Positions 42,183 to 51,627 of a DNA stretch of 64,000 nt are shown here, piece after piece. The DNA comes from Aurantiochytrium sp. KH105 (Eukaryota; Sar; Bigyra; Thraustochytrida; Thraustochytriidae), in NCBI GenBank assembly GCA_003116975.1, contig BGKB01000228.1:1-64000 (forward strand). Reading direction: 5' to 3'. Positions within the stretch are counted from its first letter, which is position 1, and each line of letters starts with the position of its first letter. The notes beneath the pieces are model-generated. The model was not told the origin of the DNA and did not search any database. It saw only the letters and a program-made list of their open reading frames with translations. Both the position numbers and the translations under genes were made by a program.

Positions 42183-43814
42183 TTAGTCGACAAATTCGCT
42201 GGTCTGGCCAAGCATGACCTTGAGGCGCTGACGGAATCCATTGACGTGAGCGGCAATGTGGAAGAACAGAAAGGACATGATGGTAAAGAAGAGGGCGCCA
42301 AAGAAATCGGAGACATCCATGCAGCGTAATGAGCGGCGCGGGCAGAGCGTGTCCACGACGTAGCGAATGAGGTAAGCGGCAATGGCAATGCAAAGCGGAA
42401 TGAGGTAGGGCCCAAGGAGCGCAAGGGGGTCGCGAAGGCTATTTGCCTCGCTGTATTCGCGGTAGCGCTCGTCAATCTTGGTGTTGAGCTGCTCGCGATA
42501 GGCCTTGATGGAAGCAACAGGTCCGATGGTGGCAATCTCGGCGAACTTGTCGCGCGCACCGTTGGCGCAAATGCGATGATGCTTGGAAAGCTTGTCTTTG
42601 CTGACATAAGGCTTGGACACACCAACGAGCTTGTCCATCTCGCGCTTGTACGTGTTGAGCGCCGACTGCACGGCGTTCATGTTGTTGGCCTGGGTGGTGG
42701 CGGCGAGAAGGGTCTTTGCCTCGGGGAAGATCTTGGCCTCTTTGAAGAGAGAGCAGTAGACCTTGATGTACGTGTAGAGCTCGGTGGCGTTGACGGGGCG
42801 GCCTGATACCTTTTTGACCACCATGCGCTTCGAGAAGACGCGACGGATGTAATCGGCGACAAGACGCCTAAAGTCGGGGGAAATCTTGTCAATGTCACCA
42901 TTGTAGTTCTTTTTCACAACTGCGAAACCGGGGTGGGGCAGCATCCAGACGGAGACCTTTTCATAGCAGAGACGGATCTGTTCGCGCACCTCCTTGAGAT
43001 CCTTTTGGTTCCGCTCGCTGAGGATCTCGCCAAGGTACTCTTTCATGTCGGCGCGAATATCCTCGAGCGGGCCCTCGACGTCGTGAAAGTCTTGCCAGTC
43101 GCGCACGAGGAGCTCGAGCCACTGAAACGGGCGCGGGCCCTCGCCAGTGCTCTCGGCCTCGCCGTCTGCGGTGGAGTACCACTCCTCGTCCGAGGCCTGC
43201 TTGCGTTCCTCCATGAGGGCGACGCGGCCATACTCTGAAAAGAGGGCGAGATGCTGAAGGTTGTCCTCCTGAACGCGCTTGTCGAGGTTGTAGACGGAGT
43301 AGCTGGAGATGAGCGTGCTGAGACCAAAGATGGATGCCGTGAGATGCTGTCCAAGGGTCGAGTCGAACATGCCCTGGGTGTCCATGATGAGGACGGCGAC
43401 CTTTTCGCCCTTGCCTCCCGGAAGCTCACGAATAAAGTGTTCGCTCCACATCCAGATGCCGGTGGTGCAGCGCTCGCGTCCGCTGCGCCATCCAAAGCCG
43501 CCGGCCTTGTCGCCGCTATCATCGGCCTTGTTGTTGTTGCCCTCGAGCTTGCCGCCGCTGTACATCCACGACTCGTCGGGCTCGCCGCGGCATTTATCGG
43601 GCTTGCTCGAGGTGCTGCGCAGGTAGCGAAGGAAGAGGTCAAGAATGAAACTTTTGCCCGTGCGGAAGGCGCCCACGACGCTCACAATGTTAAGCTTCAT
43701 GTCGCCCGGGATGGGCTGCAGCACGGACTTGAGCGCCTTGTCATTGAGCACAAAGGACTCGCCGCGGGCATCGATGTCGATGATCTTGACCGCGCGGCCT
43801 TCATAGCGCCCCAT
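42183..43814 (-). CDS. atlastin-like dynamin-family GTPase of the ER membrane
   Basis: 543 aa from the ATG at 43814, against about 558 for human atlastin-1; the frame is open 17 more codons, but only to a GTG. The P-loop is GAFRTGKS at 48-55. The switch region has SGRERCTTGIWMW near 115-123, G3 is DTQG from D145, and the atlastin/GBP-type G4 'RD' is R238-D239 in LLVRDWQDF. The conserved LDKRVQEDNLQHLALFSEYGR segment follows G3. A helical middle domain leads to two hydrophobic segments (about 465-487 and 500-523) with a short loop, then an amphipathic tail (RQRLKVMLGQTSEFVD). This is the atlastin plan: homotypic ER membrane fusion by GTP-driven dimerisation. All key nucleotide-binding residues appear intact. 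Confidence 0.95.
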   Translation of the reverse strand: MGRYEGRAVKIIDIDARGESFVLNDKALKSVLQPIPGDMKLNIVSVVGAFRTGKSFILDLFLRYLRSTSSKPDKCRGEPDESWMYSGGKLEGNNNKADDSGDKAGGFGWRSGRERCTTGIWMWSEHFIRELPGGKGEKVAVLIMDTQGMFDSTLGQHLTASIFGLSTLISSYSVYNLDKRVQEDNLQHLALFSEYGRVALMEERKQASDEEWYSTADGEAESTGEGPRPFQWLELLVRDWQDFHDVEGPLEDIRADMKEYLGEILSERNQKDLKEVREQIRLCYEKVSVWMLPHPGFAVVKKNYNGDIDKISPDFRRLVADYIRRVFSKRMVVKKVSGRPVNATELYTYIKVYCSLFKEAKIFPEAKTLLAATTQANNMNAVQSALNTYKREMDKLVGVSKPYVSKDKLSKHHRICANGARDKFAEIATIGPVASIKAYREQLNTKIDERYREYSEANSLRDPLALLGPYLIPLCIAIAAYLIRYVVDTLCPRRSLRCMDVSDFFGALFFTIMSFLFFHIAAHVNGFRQRLKVMLGQTSEFVD

Positions 43815-46440
43815 CGCGCCTCGCTCGGGTCTGTACCCTGCCTGCGTGGCAACTTGCCTGCGCACGCCTCGCTCCCCCTGCTCGACGCTGCGCGCGCGCG
43901 GCTGGGCGCACGAGCGAGCGAGTACCTACGTGCCGCGCGCAGGTGTACTGTCCCCTCGCGCGCCTCTCGGCTTCGCTCGCCTTCTCTGCGCGCGCGGGTG
44001 CGCGGGTGCGGCGGGTGCGCGGGCGCGGGCGCGGCGCCGGTCGCGGCGGCAGCGGCGGGTGCGCGGACGCGGGCGCGGCAGAGCGGCAGAGCGGCGCGAG
44101 CGGCGACGGGCCTCCGGCGAGCGGGGCGATCCGCGTTTGAGAGTCTGCTCGCCCGCTCAAGTATAGGCTGGATACACTCTTTTTCCAGTTGCACACACGC
44201 AGATTACCTCGATCCTCACAGTTTGTGCGTGTTGCTGTTGCGGCGCATCAATCGCCGCGATGATCTCCTTCTGAGTTGCGCCTTGCCACGATTGTGTAGC
44301 ACTGCACTGCACTGCCCTGCACTGCCCTGCACTGTATACTGCAAAGCTCGCAAAGTTTCACTCACTGCCTAGCATGCAAGTGACAGGAGACCGAGCACAG
44401 GGAAGTGCTTGCTCGGCTCGCGGGGGTGTGCAAGGCAAATGCCTTGCCTTGTCATCTTGGCGAGCGAAGTATCGGTGAAGCTTTTATCACAAGGGCCAGG
44501 CGCTTTTGCCGTAACCTAGCTTTGCTTTGATTGGCTTGTCTCAAGATGCAAGTGATTCAGTGCCAGGCCATTGGAGAATGACGTTCATGTTCTTGCCATG
44601 CTTGATGGCATGGCAAGCACGTCTGCAAGACGTGAACACGAGAAGAAATCCTTTTGCTTGTTTGAGCATGAGACTCTACTGCTTGTCACGCAAGCAGCTC
44701 GACAAAGCTAGTTGTGTTTCATGTTCATCAGGCCACAACCACAAGTCACTCGGTTGAGCTGCCAATCGAATTGGACAAGCATATTTTCATCAAATGATGC
44801 ATCGTCGGGGCTGGCAAAAAAGTGCGCGCATGTGCATCTGCGTGTGCGTGTGCGAGCGCCAAAGACACCTCTCGTTTTAGTCGCAGGCAAAAATTACTTG
44901 CTGTACCTAGGATGCTGCATGTGCGGACGACGAAGCCCTAGATTCGACGACCTCTTCCCTTGGGCAGAGGAAGCTCAGGTGGGGATTAAAGAGGGGGGAG
45001 CAATCGCTCGTAGGGACGTCGCGCCTGTCTGCCTGTTTGACGGCCTGTTTGCCAGCCTGCTTGTCGAAACTGAGAATGCACAGTATGCACGCTGTGAGTA
45101 CCCCGGGGACGATCTGCGCGCCTGTGGTCAAAGTGGTTGTGGCCCGCGGGGTCGCTCGCTTCTTGGTGGTCCGTACTTTATCTTGCGCGAGCTCTCGGTC
45201 CTACTCGGCGTCCTCGACCCCCTCCCTCCCCAGCGGCACGAGGCGCAGGCGTGCCAGGAGAGCCAGACAGATGATCTTCGCGGCGGATGGCCAGCCGTCT
45301 TATCCGCCCATCCATGTGCTGAGTAGGCCTATAGCCTACGTTCATGCATTCATTCATTCATTCACATCAATCATGCATGATCACTTTTTTGATGTGAGAC
45401 TGTGAATCCAAGTTGCTGCGGGGACGCCTGTGTCCTCGAGGGCCAGCGGCGGCGTCTCGATTACTGACAATGCAGTGTCCCCATGGCCCCTGCGCGGGCG
45501 CAAAGGTCTGATTCTTCGAGCGGGCAAGTCCCCTCTCCGCGGCCAGGTCCCTACTCTGCGGCAGCGCGCTGGCTCCGCGCGCGGACTTTCCATCGCACGC
45601 TGGAATTGCAGGGTTTCTAGAGGCGGACCATCTCGCAAATGACCTGCCTGCGGGCGGAGTTCGCAAAAGCAAAAACGAAAGCAAAGCAGTGGCCATGGAA
45701 CGCAACGCAAGGAAGGGTATGGTGAAGCAAGACGACGAAACAAGTCAAGCAACGCGGACCGAGCGCGGTACATTGGCGTCGTCGCACGGCATGTATAAAA
45801 ATAAAGATAAGAGCCAGATTGCACGCACGGGACGGCATTCTGGGTCGCGAGAATGGACGGGGCCCCGGCGAGGTGCAAAAATAAGAGTCGCGCACGCGGG
45901 CTTCAGACACGCTGGGGAGGAGGGACGATAGATGCGTACGGCCAGCCGGCCGACCTCGCCAGACAAAGTATGGAAAAGAGATAAGGGTGGGAAGAGGAGA
46001 AAAGGGGGAAAGAGGGGGGGGGGGGGGGGGAGAGCAAACTGGAAGAAGAAGAGCAAAACGACAGGCAGCATCTGACTGTCCACCGGGGTAACGTGAAGGT
46101 GCTTTTGTCGCCACCTTGTCGCTTCGTTGCTCGAAAATATGCAGGATAGGAGAATTTATGTCTCGACTCCTTGGGCGCAACCTGACCGGGTTCTTTTGAC
46201 CGCGTCGTCGGTTAAAAATGTCCCATGAGGCCTTTGCGGAAGACCTTGTGGCCTGACTATCAAATGGCGCAGGTTTCGTGAGCAGGCATGTCCGCGCATG
46301 TTAGGATGTGCCGCGCAAGCCGCATCGTGGCGCTGAGCAAACCAGCAACTCGAGCCAAGAGAAAAGAGAAGACCAGAGAAAAGGCAAGAGAAAGCCCCGA
46401 AGAGAATCCCTCGTCAAGCAAGCACCAAGTTGAAGCAAGG
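43815..46440. other. intergenic region with hairpin cluster, no protein gene seen
   Basis: This is a divergent spacer between the atlastin-like gene and the secreted protein at 46441. The left part is a GC-rich GCGCGG-type tract (43930-44110), then a CACTG/CCCTG pentamer tract (44300-44334). A cluster of perfect inverted repeats lies at 44391-44697. The remaining frames (for example 44712-45326 +) have no family features or plausible composition. There is a CATT tetramer tract at 45344-45363 and a G-run at 46015-46030. Confidence 0.55.
44391..44697. ncRNA. hairpin cluster, candidate structured RNA
   Basis: Five perfect inverted repeats lie within 307 bases: CCGAGC/GCTCGG (44391-44416); CAAGGCA-AA-TGCCTTG (44431-44446); CTTGCCATGC with a 6-base loop and GCATGGCAAG (44592-44617); CACGTCT-GCA-AGACGTG (44618-44634); CTGCTTG with a 5-base loop and CAAGCAG (44679-44697). 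Three use related CTTG/CAAG arms. No RNA family is recognised, and transcription is not shown, so the strand is left open. Confidence 0.3.
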
Positions 46441-47640
46441 ATGAAGGGCCAAGTGCTCGCCGTGATGGCCATGATGGCTGTCGCGCATCTTAGCGCGCTG
46501 TCAATGGCCAAGCCCCCCAAGGGTGAGCAAAACAAGTTCAAGAAGCTCATGAAGCGCTTCGACTACGAGTCGTGGGAGAGCTGCAACAACTCGACGTGCC
46601 TCAAGGATGCATGCGAGTGCGACGAATGTGTCGTGTGCGACGCGGAGACAGACTCCATTCTTAGTGTAGACTGGTCTGGCGTCGGACTCCAGCTCCACAA
46701 GGGCAAAATTCCGCAAAAGGACATTAGCAAGTTCCTGAAAAAGGCCAAGCACCTCGAGTCCTTCGACATCACGAACAACACGGCTCTCCTCGAAGATTCG
46801 CGCGACTGCATCAAGCTCAAAGAGTGCTCCAAGAACGAAGAGCTTTGCGAGGCGGACTTTACGATCTGCAACATGCCGACCGGAGCGCCGACAATTGCGC
46901 CGCGTAACTACGCAAGCGAGTGGGAGTACTTTTACGACCTGACGAACGGCGCCGGCTGGAACAAGGAAGCCGGCAAGTTTACCCCATTCCCGTGCACGGG
47001 CAAGGGTACTGGCAAGATCAAAGCTGTGGATAACAAGTACATTTTCTGCACGGACGGCTACCTGACGGAGATCTACTTCCACAACCAGTATGTTGACGGC
47101 GAGGTTTCCCCCGAGATCATTGAGGCTATTTTGACCTCTCCCGGATTCACCAGTTTCTACATTCACGACGATGACCATGCGCTGACGACGACCTCGTGCA
47201 TTGACAGCATGCACGAGATTTTCGAGCCGTACGGCCCGGTTGCAGTTGAGGACTTCGTAGCGGACAACATTACGATTTGCCCTCTCGACGACCCTGTGGA
47301 GGACGAGACGGAAGCCTGGACGATTATGTTTGATGCTCTCGGCGGCAAGGACTGGAGGAAGTGCTCGGGCAAGCGTACCAACCCAAGTGACTGCAGCTAC
47401 CTCACCAAGGATGGCGGCTACTTCACTGAGATCAACTTTACCGTAAAGATGGGCTTTGACGATGTCAGCGACCTCAAGTACGAGATCCTCAAGTTTGCCA
47501 TGACTCTGCAGTTTCTCGAGGTCTTTGACATTTCGGGCGAGAAGATTTGCTTTAGCGAGGAGTACCAGGACCTTTTGGGCTGCGACGACACGGTCGAATG
47601 CACCTTCCACTCATCTTGCGACGATGAGGAGGAGGAGTAA
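46441..47640 (+). CDS. secreted Cys-rich protein with degenerate LRR-type 'TNG..W' modules, unknown function
   Basis: 399 aa. The ATG at 46441 begins a signal peptide (MKGQVLAVMAMMAVAHLSALSMA); the upstream in-frame extension is Lys/Arg-rich and would bury it. A Cys cluster (CNNSTCLKDACECDECVVC) lies near residues 46-64. Two copies of a loose module follow: FYDLTNGAGWN near 164 and MFDALGGKDWRKC near 296. Each is followed by a Cys-containing segment and a short LxxIxF strand. This recalls the cap region of LRR receptor-like proteins in which 'LY..TnG..W' precedes the repeats, but true LRRs are degenerate here. Several NxS/T sites are consistent with glycosylation. There is no transmembrane segment or GPI-like tail; the protein ends in an acidic run (DDEEEE). 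It is probably extracellular; ligand and role are unknown. Confidence 0.8.
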   Translation: MKGQVLAVMAMMAVAHLSALSMAKPPKGEQNKFKKLMKRFDYESWESCNNSTCLKDACECDECVVCDAETDSILSVDWSGVGLQLHKGKIPQKDISKFLKKAKHLESFDITNNTALLEDSRDCIKLKECSKNEELCEADFTICNMPTGAPTIAPRNYASEWEYFYDLTNGAGWNKEAGKFTPFPCTGKGTGKIKAVDNKYIFCTDGYLTEIYFHNQYVDGEVSPEIIEAILTSPGFTSFYIHDDDHALTTTSCIDSMHEIFEPYGPVAVEDFVADNITICPLDDPVEDETEAWTIMFDALGGKDWRKCSGKRTNPSDCSYLTKDGGYFTEINFTVKMGFDDVSDLKYEILKFAMTLQFLEVFDISGEKICFSEEYQDLLGCDDTVECTFHSSCDDEEEE

Positions 47641-48713
47641 GCAAGGGTAAGCATGCGGCATCTCTCCCAAGTTCGAGATGCAAAACTTGGAAAGGAGTGG
47701 CCGGAGGACGAAGGACTGTCTTTATCACCTTTAGTTTACTCCCCACTCTACTTTCTACGAAACAGGCCCACCTTTTGGCAAGCTTGTTGCCCACCAGCTC
47801 ATAAGCCGGTACTAACAGGCTCTATGAAGTAGCAAGAAACCAATAATCAAATCATCTCTTTTTAGAAAAACCCATTCAAATACCCGATCATTGCGGTCAT
47901 TCTTTTTGCGCCCTCAATGTTGTGGCAGTGGCTAGCAGCTTTTCTATAGTGGTGGCCTAGGCCAAGACCTAGCTAGACTCGAGAGGATCCGAGCTTTATG
48001 GCCTATTTATAGATTAGACCGGTTTGAGAAATGGATGGACCTGCCGCGGCGGCCAAGCAAACAATCATCCGCTGCAGCAAATCTTCATCGTGGTTGTCGA
48101 AGAGGAGGAGAACAAGGCCTCTTGTGTTGCGTGTCACGCAATGGACTGACGGTCAAGGCCTGTAAAGGCGCGCGCGGGGCGTGCATGCGTGCATGCGCGC
48201 GTGTATGCGTGCGTGCGTCTCTTCGCACGAGGATATGAAAGAAGCACGATGTAGGTTTTCGTTCGCGGCGAGGAGATTGATGGTGCGTCTCAAAAACAAA
48301 AACAAGTGCGGCAATGAGGAGAGAGGATCGAGGGCTGTCGTCCTTTGTGGCCTGGCTTGGCCTCGAGTTGAAGCGCGCACAGAGGCCAGAGATTAGACAC
48401 CCTGAATAATTGTGCAGACTATAAAACCTTGGTGATAACCAGTTAGGGTAATAATCCATGCACCACCACGATGAGGTCTTTCTTGTGCAACGCGCTTCCT
48501 CGAGGCAAAGAATAGGAAAGGAAAGGAGAGGAGTGGTTTTGGATGGAGATGTGCGAAGAAACATTTGGAGAGAATTGAGAAACAGGATCAACTGACTTTG
48601 GTAAGGACGCGCTGCAGTGCAATGATGCAATACACTGGGGACCTACGAACTGTGTTGGTTTCGTCGTTTGTCGCACGTAAATCATATCATACACAGAGCC
48701 TGAGACTTTGTAT
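47641..48713. other. convergent 3' spacer
   Basis: An AT-richer 1.07-kb region between the stop codons of the genes at 46441 and 48714. It contains GCGTGCATGC-type alternating sequence at 48175-48215. No gene or RNA is seen. Confidence 0.55.
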
Positions 48714-49790
48714 TTACACATTCTCTGACTCGCTTTCTTGAGGCGTGGGCGCGGGATAGTCGCGCTCGAGATCCGAAAAGAATTGCATGGCCATGTTCTG
48801 AACACGGTTCCGGTCCGCATTGGGTCGGTTCGGTGGACCGCGCACGAAGGCACGCCACTGCTCGAGCGACTGTGTGGCGAACTCGGGATCAAAGTCATAG
48901 ATTTGACGAAAGTAGTAGCGGATCGAAGGGAAAAGCTCGGTCATGAGGTAGACCTGCGCGGACTCGCGGGACTCGTCTGATTCGGCAATCTCTGGAATCT
49001 CACCGACCAGCTCGCCACAGCATCTCTCGAGTCCCACGAGGGCGGAAGTGGAGAAGCGACGGTCCGCAAACTGTTGGGGTTGCCTGCTGGCGTCGAGCAC
49101 GCTTTCCCTATCGAAGCCAGCTTCCTGGGCGAGACGGTCGATCTCGGCGAGGTCGTCCTCGCTAAAGGGGAGCGCCGTCTCAGGTTCTGCAAAGGTGCCC
49201 GCGAAGAGCATGTAGTCGACGAGGCTCTCTACCCTGTAGCGCACGCGCGTGCCGTTGGGGCGCTCGTAGATGAATGTCGGTTCATCCTCTGTAATTTCTG
49301 TAAGCAATATTGGATCGCGGCGGCTGTAGTCGGTCGTTGCGGATCTCCAGTCATCGTGCTCGTCTTGGTCTTGGTCATCTTCGTCGTCTTGCTCGTCGAA
49401 GCGGTGTTCGCGCTTGGCCTTGTAGTCTTCGTATTCGTCGTCGCTGCCGAGGCTGTCGAGGTGCCCGCGGAGGTCCTCGCTGCCGGAGGTGAGGGTGCGA
49501 AAGTTCGTGCTGAGCCTCCTTCTGTTGCTGCTGGAGCCGCCCAGACTGAGCCTTCTGCTGCTGCTGCTGTTGCTGGTGCTGCTGCTGGCGCCGACGCTTT
49601 CCCGCGCGCCGGGCAGCGAGGCGACAATGGTGCGCACGCGCGCGCTGAGGCGCTTCCGGTGCCTGTTCTTGGTCGTGCGCGTGTTGCTCACCGACGGCGT
49701 GCGCTCGCTGAAGCGCCTCCGCCGGCCGCCGTCCTCCTGGTCCTCCTCGCGGACCCTGTCCAGGTCGTCGGACCCGAAGAACCTCTGCAT
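48714..49790 (-). CDS. acidic/basic linker protein with U-box-like segment, unknown function
   Basis: 358 aa from the ATG at 49790 (MQRFFGSDD). The frame is open far upstream, but only as poly-Ala/Arg low-complexity sequence containing an ambiguous base. Residues about 15-130 are Ser/Arg-rich and disordered, and about 131-147 is an Asp/Glu tract. About 157-212 reads DPILLTEITEDEPTFIYE...VRYRVESLVDYM..., ending with an EPETALPFSEDDL segment. That pattern (DPI, a hydrophobic strand, a 'sLvdYm' helix, 'PeT..PFs..dL') is reminiscent of a U-box-like fold seen in some stramenopile proteins, which is an inference from pattern only. About 213-358 is helical, with YYFRQIYDFDPEF near the C-terminus. 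If U-box-like, it might act in ubiquitylation; otherwise function is unknown. Confidence 0.75.
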   Translation of the reverse strand: MQRFFGSDDLDRVREEDQEDGGRRRRFSERTPSVSNTRTTKNRHRKRLSARVRTIVASLPGARESVGASSSTSNSSSSRRLSLGGSSSNRRRLSTNFRTLTSGSEDLRGHLDSLGSDDEYEDYKAKREHRFDEQDDEDDQDQDEHDDWRSATTDYSRRDPILLTEITEDEPTFIYERPNGTRVRYRVESLVDYMLFAGTFAEPETALPFSEDDLAEIDRLAQEAGFDRESVLDASRQPQQFADRRFSTSALVGLERCCGELVGEIPEIAESDESRESAQVYLMTELFPSIRYYFRQIYDFDPEFATQSLEQWRAFVRGPPNRPNADRNRVQNMAMQFFSDLERDYPAPTPQESESENV

Positions 49791-50010
49791 CGTCGCGATC
49801 TGCGCGCCTGCCTCCGCCGCCGCTGTCGGCGCTCTCGCCGCCGCTGCCGCCGCTGCCGCCGCAGGCGCTGCCGCCGCCGCCGCTGCAGGCGCCGCCGCCG
49901 CTGCAGGCGCCGCCAGCGCGCGGGCGTCTGGGTCTGCTCCCGCCGCGGCGTCTGCGCGGGCGTCGCGGTTCTGCGCCCAGCACAGCAGCAGCCGGCGCCA
50001 GGCCTTGCCG

Positions 50011-50082
50011 CCCGCCGCGGCCGCGGCCGCCGCCTCCGCCGTCNCGCCCGCCGCGGCCGCGGCCGCCGCCTCCGCCGTCGTG
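50011..50082. repeat. 36-bp tandem duplication with ambiguous base
   Basis: Two copies of a GC-only 36-mer start at 50011 and 50047 and are almost identical. The N at 50044 is near the end of copy 1, at a place where copy 2 has a G, so the base call probably failed because of the repeat. Confidence 0.85.
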
Positions 50083-51058
50083 CCTCTGCCCGCGCCGCCG
50101 CGCCCCGCCCGCGCCGCGCGTTGTCTGCGCGTCTGTCTGCCTGCCTGCCTGCCTGCCTGTCTGCCGGCTGCTCGCTCTGCGCGGGCCGGGATGGAGGGAG
50201 GGAGGGAGGGGCGACACGACGCCTGGATGAGAAGCGGCGGCACTCGAGCGGCGGCGATCGAGCGGCGCGAACGAGCGGAGACGGCGGGAGGGAGAGGCGG
50301 CGGCAGCGCGGGGAGGAGGAGAGGAGGAGGCCGCCGCGGCGTGCACGCGGAGGGCGGGAGGCGGAGGAGGGAGGGAGGCCGGGCAGGGAGGCGAGCGAGG
50401 CGGCGGCCGCGTCCGTTGCCAGAAGGAGGCAGATGGGGGAGAGTCGCAGAGCAGCGGGCGCGGCGCGAGAGGGGCAAGCGGCGGCGCGGAGCGAGCGAGC
50501 TAGCTGGCTGCAGGTGCTCGCGGGAGGGCGGGCGGGAGGGCAGGAGGGAGGCAGGCAGAGGCAGGGGAGCCGAGCGTGACGTGACGCCGGCGGGGAGGGA
50601 TAGGGCAGGAAGGAAGGAGCCTGCGAGGCTGGGGGACGCAGCGCAGGCGTCCCTGGTGCGGATATTTCTTGCCTTGTTGCTGCTTGATGCGTGCTGGCCG
50701 CAGCCGGTTCACGCAGGCGGGGACGCGGCGGCGGCGTCTCCGCTGGGGACCGGCGAGAGTGAGTCAGAGGGAGGGAGGGAGGGAGGGAGGGAGAGAGGCG
50801 GACTCGGGAAGATACGAACGAAAGAAAGACGCGACGACGAGATCGACCGCGATGATGACGATCGGCGGCTGCGAGGCCTGGCTAATGACTAGTACTGTGA
50901 ATCCCAATCGGGCTGGCAGTGGCGGAAGGCTGAGACGTGTCCCGCGGGGCTCTGGACGCAAAGCGCAGCAGCGAGAAGAAATGAGCGAAGCACGAAAGGA
51001 TGGACAACGAACGGGGAATGCTCGAGGCTCGAATGAGGAGGTCCGGCCGGGCCGCGTG

Positions 51059-51089
51059 ATTGATTGATTGATCGATCGATCGATCGATT
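51059..51089. repeat. (GATT/GATC)n tetranucleotide tract
   Basis: GATT units pass into GATC units, resembling the tract at 12587-12677. Confidence 0.85.
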
Positions 51090-51627
51090 CCCGGCTGGTA
51101 GCTGCTGGCTGCTGGAATTGATCGGTCGATCGATCGTGCGAGCCGCCACCGGCCAGCCAGGATCCAGCGGCAGCGCGGCTCGCAATTTCTTTTTTTTTTT
51201 TTGGGGGGGGGGGGGCAGCGGGGTGACGTCACCACCTGCGGCGGCAGATCTGCTCGATGAGATAGATCAAGGTCCTTTGACTCAAGAAAGCACGGGGCCC
51301 GTCCACGCAACAGCAAACGGCATCTGGCGGCGTCAGCCAGCAAAGCGTTGCTGCATAGTTGAAGCGCGCGCGGAATCGTCGACGAGGACTTGGAAGGAAC
51401 GTAGCGGCTTGCTACAACGCGCAAGGAAGGCAGGTGAATGGTTGGTTCTTCGAGGTTATAAAGAAAGCAACCCAAGAGCGGGCAAAGTAGAGAAGAGTTA
51501 AAAACAGGAGGCAAACTATATCTAGGCCTAAGGTCTGCCCCCCCAAAAAAGCCAAGCAAAGCCAAGCAAAAACAAGGCACAAGCATTGTAAAGGTGACGA
51601 GACAATGCATATCATATATCCTACTCA

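Larger units (their letters stand above)
49791..51627. other. low-complexity spacer upstream of the U-box-like gene
   Basis: Very GC-rich GCC/GCG trinucleotide and GGGA tetranucleotide tracts fill 49800-50800; frames on both strands are composition artefacts. A 36-bp tandem duplication (50011-50082) contains the single N at 50044. A GATC tract is at 51059-51089, a T13G13 tract at 51190-51215 and a CRE-like TGACGTCA at 51224-51231. No gene is seen. Confidence 0.55.

Noticed and set aside
44712..45326. 204-codon plus frame in the spacer
   Set aside because: No recognisable features; composition is like neighbouring spacer and there is no conserved motif.
49074..50892. Plus-strand frames of 467 and 501 codons
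   Set aside because: They are antisense to the U-box-like gene and continue through GCC/GGGA repeats and the ambiguous base.
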